A stretch of DNA of 8,178 nucleotides from Desulfobacterales bacterium (lineage in GTDB: Bacteria > Desulfobacterota > DSM-4660 > Desulfatiglandales > B25-G16). A program made the translations under genes and the position numbers. The notes beneath the pieces are model-generated. The model was not told the origin of the DNA. It saw only the letters and a list, made by a program, of their open reading frames with translations, and did no database searches. This document shows, one piece after another, positions 6,760 through 8,178 of the stretch. Numbering within the stretch: the stretch's first letter is position 1; each line of letters opens with the position of its first letter. The stretch is taken from contig DAOVGH010000020.1 of assembly GCA_030672485.1 (NCBI GenBank), positions 1 through 8,178 on the forward strand. The letters run 5' to 3'.

Positions 6760-6894
6760 GCCCTTTAAGAATCTTTCAGACTGTCTTATGTATTTTTGTC
6801 TATGCTAAAGGGCCAAGAGGAGCTTTCGCCAAAGTAGATGAGGAATAGCTCTTCTTTCCACTTTCAGAGTAATATAGAATCTTTTTTCTATATT
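6760..6894 (+). promoter_or_regulatory. Structured leader with three inverted repeats
   Basis: Three successive stems precede the DUF4390 start. GCCCTTTA (6760-6767) pairs perfectly with TAAAGGGC (6806-6813). AAGAGGAGCT (6815-6824) pairs with AGCTCTTCTT (6847-6856) over ten pairs, one of them G-U. AATATAG (6871-6877) pairs with CTATATT (6888-6894), ending one base before ATG 6896. The last stem covers the place where a ribosome site should be, and I see no Shine-Dalgarno sequence there. No known riboswitch class was recognised. It could be a regulatory leader, or part of it could end lpxC transcripts, though none of the stems is followed directly by a T-run. Confidence 0.35.
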
Positions 6895-6895
6895 T

Positions 6896-7468
6896 ATGAT
6901 GCTAAATAAGGGTTTTCATTGTGCTCTCGTTATCTTACTTCTTTTCTGTATCTCTCCTGCACTTTCTTCAGCAAAACACGAGGCTCGCTTATCGGATATA
7001 ATTGTCACTAATACCCGGGATGATCTCCTTGTTTATTTTGACGTAAAAGACTGTTTTACTCCAGAGATGAACAAGGCCATCATGAATGGGATTCCAACCA
7101 AGTTTACGTTTATTGTCAAGCTATATGAGGTTAGGAATGCATGGTTTGATCGCAAGATAGCAGATATCAGGTTAACCCATGCCATAGAATATAATACCTT
7201 GAAAAATGAGTATAACCTTTTCTTGCCAGAACAGAATAACAAAAAGGTAAAAACTAAAGACTTTGATGAGGCCAGAGAACGAATGGCAGACGTAGTTGCC
7301 TTAAAGGTGGCTAGGCTTGATAAGCTTAAAAGGGGACTCCATTATCAGCTACGAATGAAGGCAGAGCTTGACAAGATTGAATTGCCTTTTTACCTGGACT
7401 ATGTCTTCTTTTTTCTATCCTTATGGGATTTTGAGACCGATTGGTATTCAATAATTTTTAGGTACTAA
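6896..7468 (+). CDS. Exported DUF4390 family protein
   Basis: This 190-residue protein of unknown function belongs, by pattern, to the DUF4390 family, whose members I recall lying next to NtrY-like kinases in deltaproteobacteria. Residues 8-26 form a signal peptide (hydrophobic CALVILLLFCISPALSSA) with likely cleavage after Ala26, so the mature protein should be periplasmic. The body alternates beta-like strands (DDLLVYFDVKDCF, 42-54; KFTFIVKLYEVR, 69-80) with a charged helix (about 121-146). It ends in the family-typical aromatic block FFFLSLWDFETDWY (171-184). Two ATGs (6896 and 6899) are possible starts, and neither has a visible ribosome site. The kinase gene begins five bases after the stop, so the two are probably co-transcribed and may act together, for example as a periplasmic partner of the sensor; that is inference. 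Confidence 0.85.
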   Translation: MMLNKGFHCALVILLLFCISPALSSAKHEARLSDIIVTNTRDDLLVYFDVKDCFTPEMNKAIMNGIPTKFTFIVKLYEVRNAWFDRKIADIRLTHAIEYNTLKNEYNLFLPEQNNKKVKTKDFDEARERMADVVALKVARLDKLKRGLHYQLRMKAELDKIELPFYLDYVFFFLSLWDFETDWYSIIFRY

Positions 7469-7473
7469 GACCA

Positions 7474-8178
7474 ATGAAAAAACCTTTAGGTGTTAAGAAT
7501 GAAGATCTGAAGAGGCGTCGGCGAGAAATAGTTATTATAAGCATTATCCTGCCCACTATTGTGCTTCTTACCTATCTGGGAACCAAGATCCTGGGTCTCG
7601 GTCTGGAGCTACCGATCGCCGGCAGCATCCTGATCTTTGCATTAATAAATATTAATGTAATCCTACTGCTGCTTCTCCTCTATTTGACCATGAGAAACCT
7701 GGTCAAGCTGGTCTTTGAGAGAAAAAGGAAGTTAATGGGCTCTGGTCTTAGGGCCAAGCTCGTTTTTGCCTTTGTAATCCTTTCTCTTCTGCCAACCATA
7801 ATCATCTTTTTTGTTTCAGTGCAATTTATCTCTCTGTCCATTGAACATTGGTTTAGGCTTCAGGTTGAACAGGCTCTTCAAAAGTCTTTGGAGGTGGGTC
7901 AGGACTACTATAACAGAATCGCAGATGAGTCCCTGGCCTTTGGCAATAGCCTCAGTTCCGTAATTACGCATGAAGGATATATGCTGTTATCCAGGTCCGA
8001 TAAATTGCAGGCATTTATTGAGGAAAAAAGGAGGGAATACAGGGTCACGGCTATCCAGGTCTTTTCATCAAAGTTACTTCCAAGGGCCGTCTCTCATGAT
8101 AGCAGTGTTGATTTGAAGCCGTTTAAAGATCTGAGCATTGAAGTGCTGCGTAAGAGTTTCAAAGATTCGACTGATATA
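7474..8178 (+). CDS. NtrY-like membrane sensor histidine kinase (N-terminal part, runs off window)
   Basis: An open frame from ATG 7474 continues without a stop for 235 codons to the window edge. The N-terminus is basic (DLKRRRRE), followed by membrane segments at about residues 19-39, 47-72 and 96-118. The block MRNLVKLVFERKRKLMGSGL (73-92), then RAKLVFAFVILSLLPT, is characteristic of NtrY-type kinases. After the third segment, residues 119-235 (SIEHWFRLQVEQALQKSLEV onward) begin an extracytoplasmic sensor region. The HAMP, PAS, DHp and ATPase domains expected in the family would lie beyond the window, so kinase activity itself is not seen. Such kinases usually neighbour an NtrC-type sigma-54 activator. 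The gene starts five bases after the DUF4390 stop, and its ribosome site is weak (AGG at 7460-7462). Confidence 0.85.
   Translation, partial: MKKPLGVKNEDLKRRRREIVIISIILPTIVLLTYLGTKILGLGLELPIAGSILIFALININVILLLLLLYLTMRNLVKLVFERKRKLMGSGLRAKLVFAFVILSLLPTIIIFFVSVQFISLSIEHWFRLQVEQALQKSLEVGQDYYNRIADESLAFGNSLSSVITHEGYMLLSRSDKLQAFIEEKRREYRVTAIQVFSSKLLPRAVSHDSSVDLKPFKDLSIEVLRKSFKDSTDI

Noticed and set aside
4236..6774. Thirteen-base direct repeat CCTTTAAGAATCT at 4236-4248 and 6762-6774
   Set aside because: About half of one such pair is expected by chance in a window of this size, and the two contexts (the end of mltA and the lpxC downstream region) share nothing else.

Overview
The window looks like chromosomal housekeeping DNA from a Gram-negative bacterium, most likely a deltaproteobacterium (Desulfobacterota). 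Three things point there. The genes include lpxC and a lipoprotein lytic transglycosylase, so there is an outer membrane. The gene order lpxC - DUF4390 - NtrY-like kinase, and recO next to glyQ/glyS, is as I recall it from that group (memory, not a search). There is a consensus sigma-54 promoter, and that group uses sigma-54 heavily. Base composition is moderate, slightly AT-rich, and I see no sharp composition break between the protein genes.

Layout. Positions 4-771: recO (DNA repair). Positions 859-4177: glyQ and glyS, the alpha and beta subunits of tetrameric glycyl-tRNA synthetase, with a candidate sigma-70 promoter just before glyQ. The two subunit genes are separated by 367 bases. Most of that gap is a segment of about 290 bases bounded by inverted arrays of a CTAAAGTG-type repeat, with a small broken ORF inside. 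Positions 4239-5450, minus strand: mltA, convergent with glyS. Positions 5451-5727: divergent control region between mltA and lpxC, with a dyad, a possible mltA promoter and a very good sigma-54 promoter facing lpxC. Positions 5728-6657: lpxC. Positions 6658-6895: non-coding, with a plausible sigma-70 promoter followed by three inverted repeats. Positions 6896-7468: a secreted DUF4390 protein. Positions 7474-8178: the N-terminal part of an NtrY-like membrane sensor kinase that runs off the window.

How the parts fit. The left half serves repair and translation. The right half concerns the cell envelope: peptidoglycan turnover (MltA), the committed step of lipid A synthesis (LpxC), an exported protein of unknown role, and a membrane sensor kinase whose relatives usually pair with a sigma-54 activator. 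A sigma-54 promoter in front of lpxC, upstream of such a kinase, suggests a local regulatory loop, but this is inference.

I found no clearly new multi-gene system. The best leads are the sigma-54 promoter of lpxC, the repeat-bounded cassette with its frameshifted small ORF between glyQ and glyS, and the structured leader of the DUF4390-kinase pair. I saw no tRNA, rRNA, CRISPR array or transposase gene.
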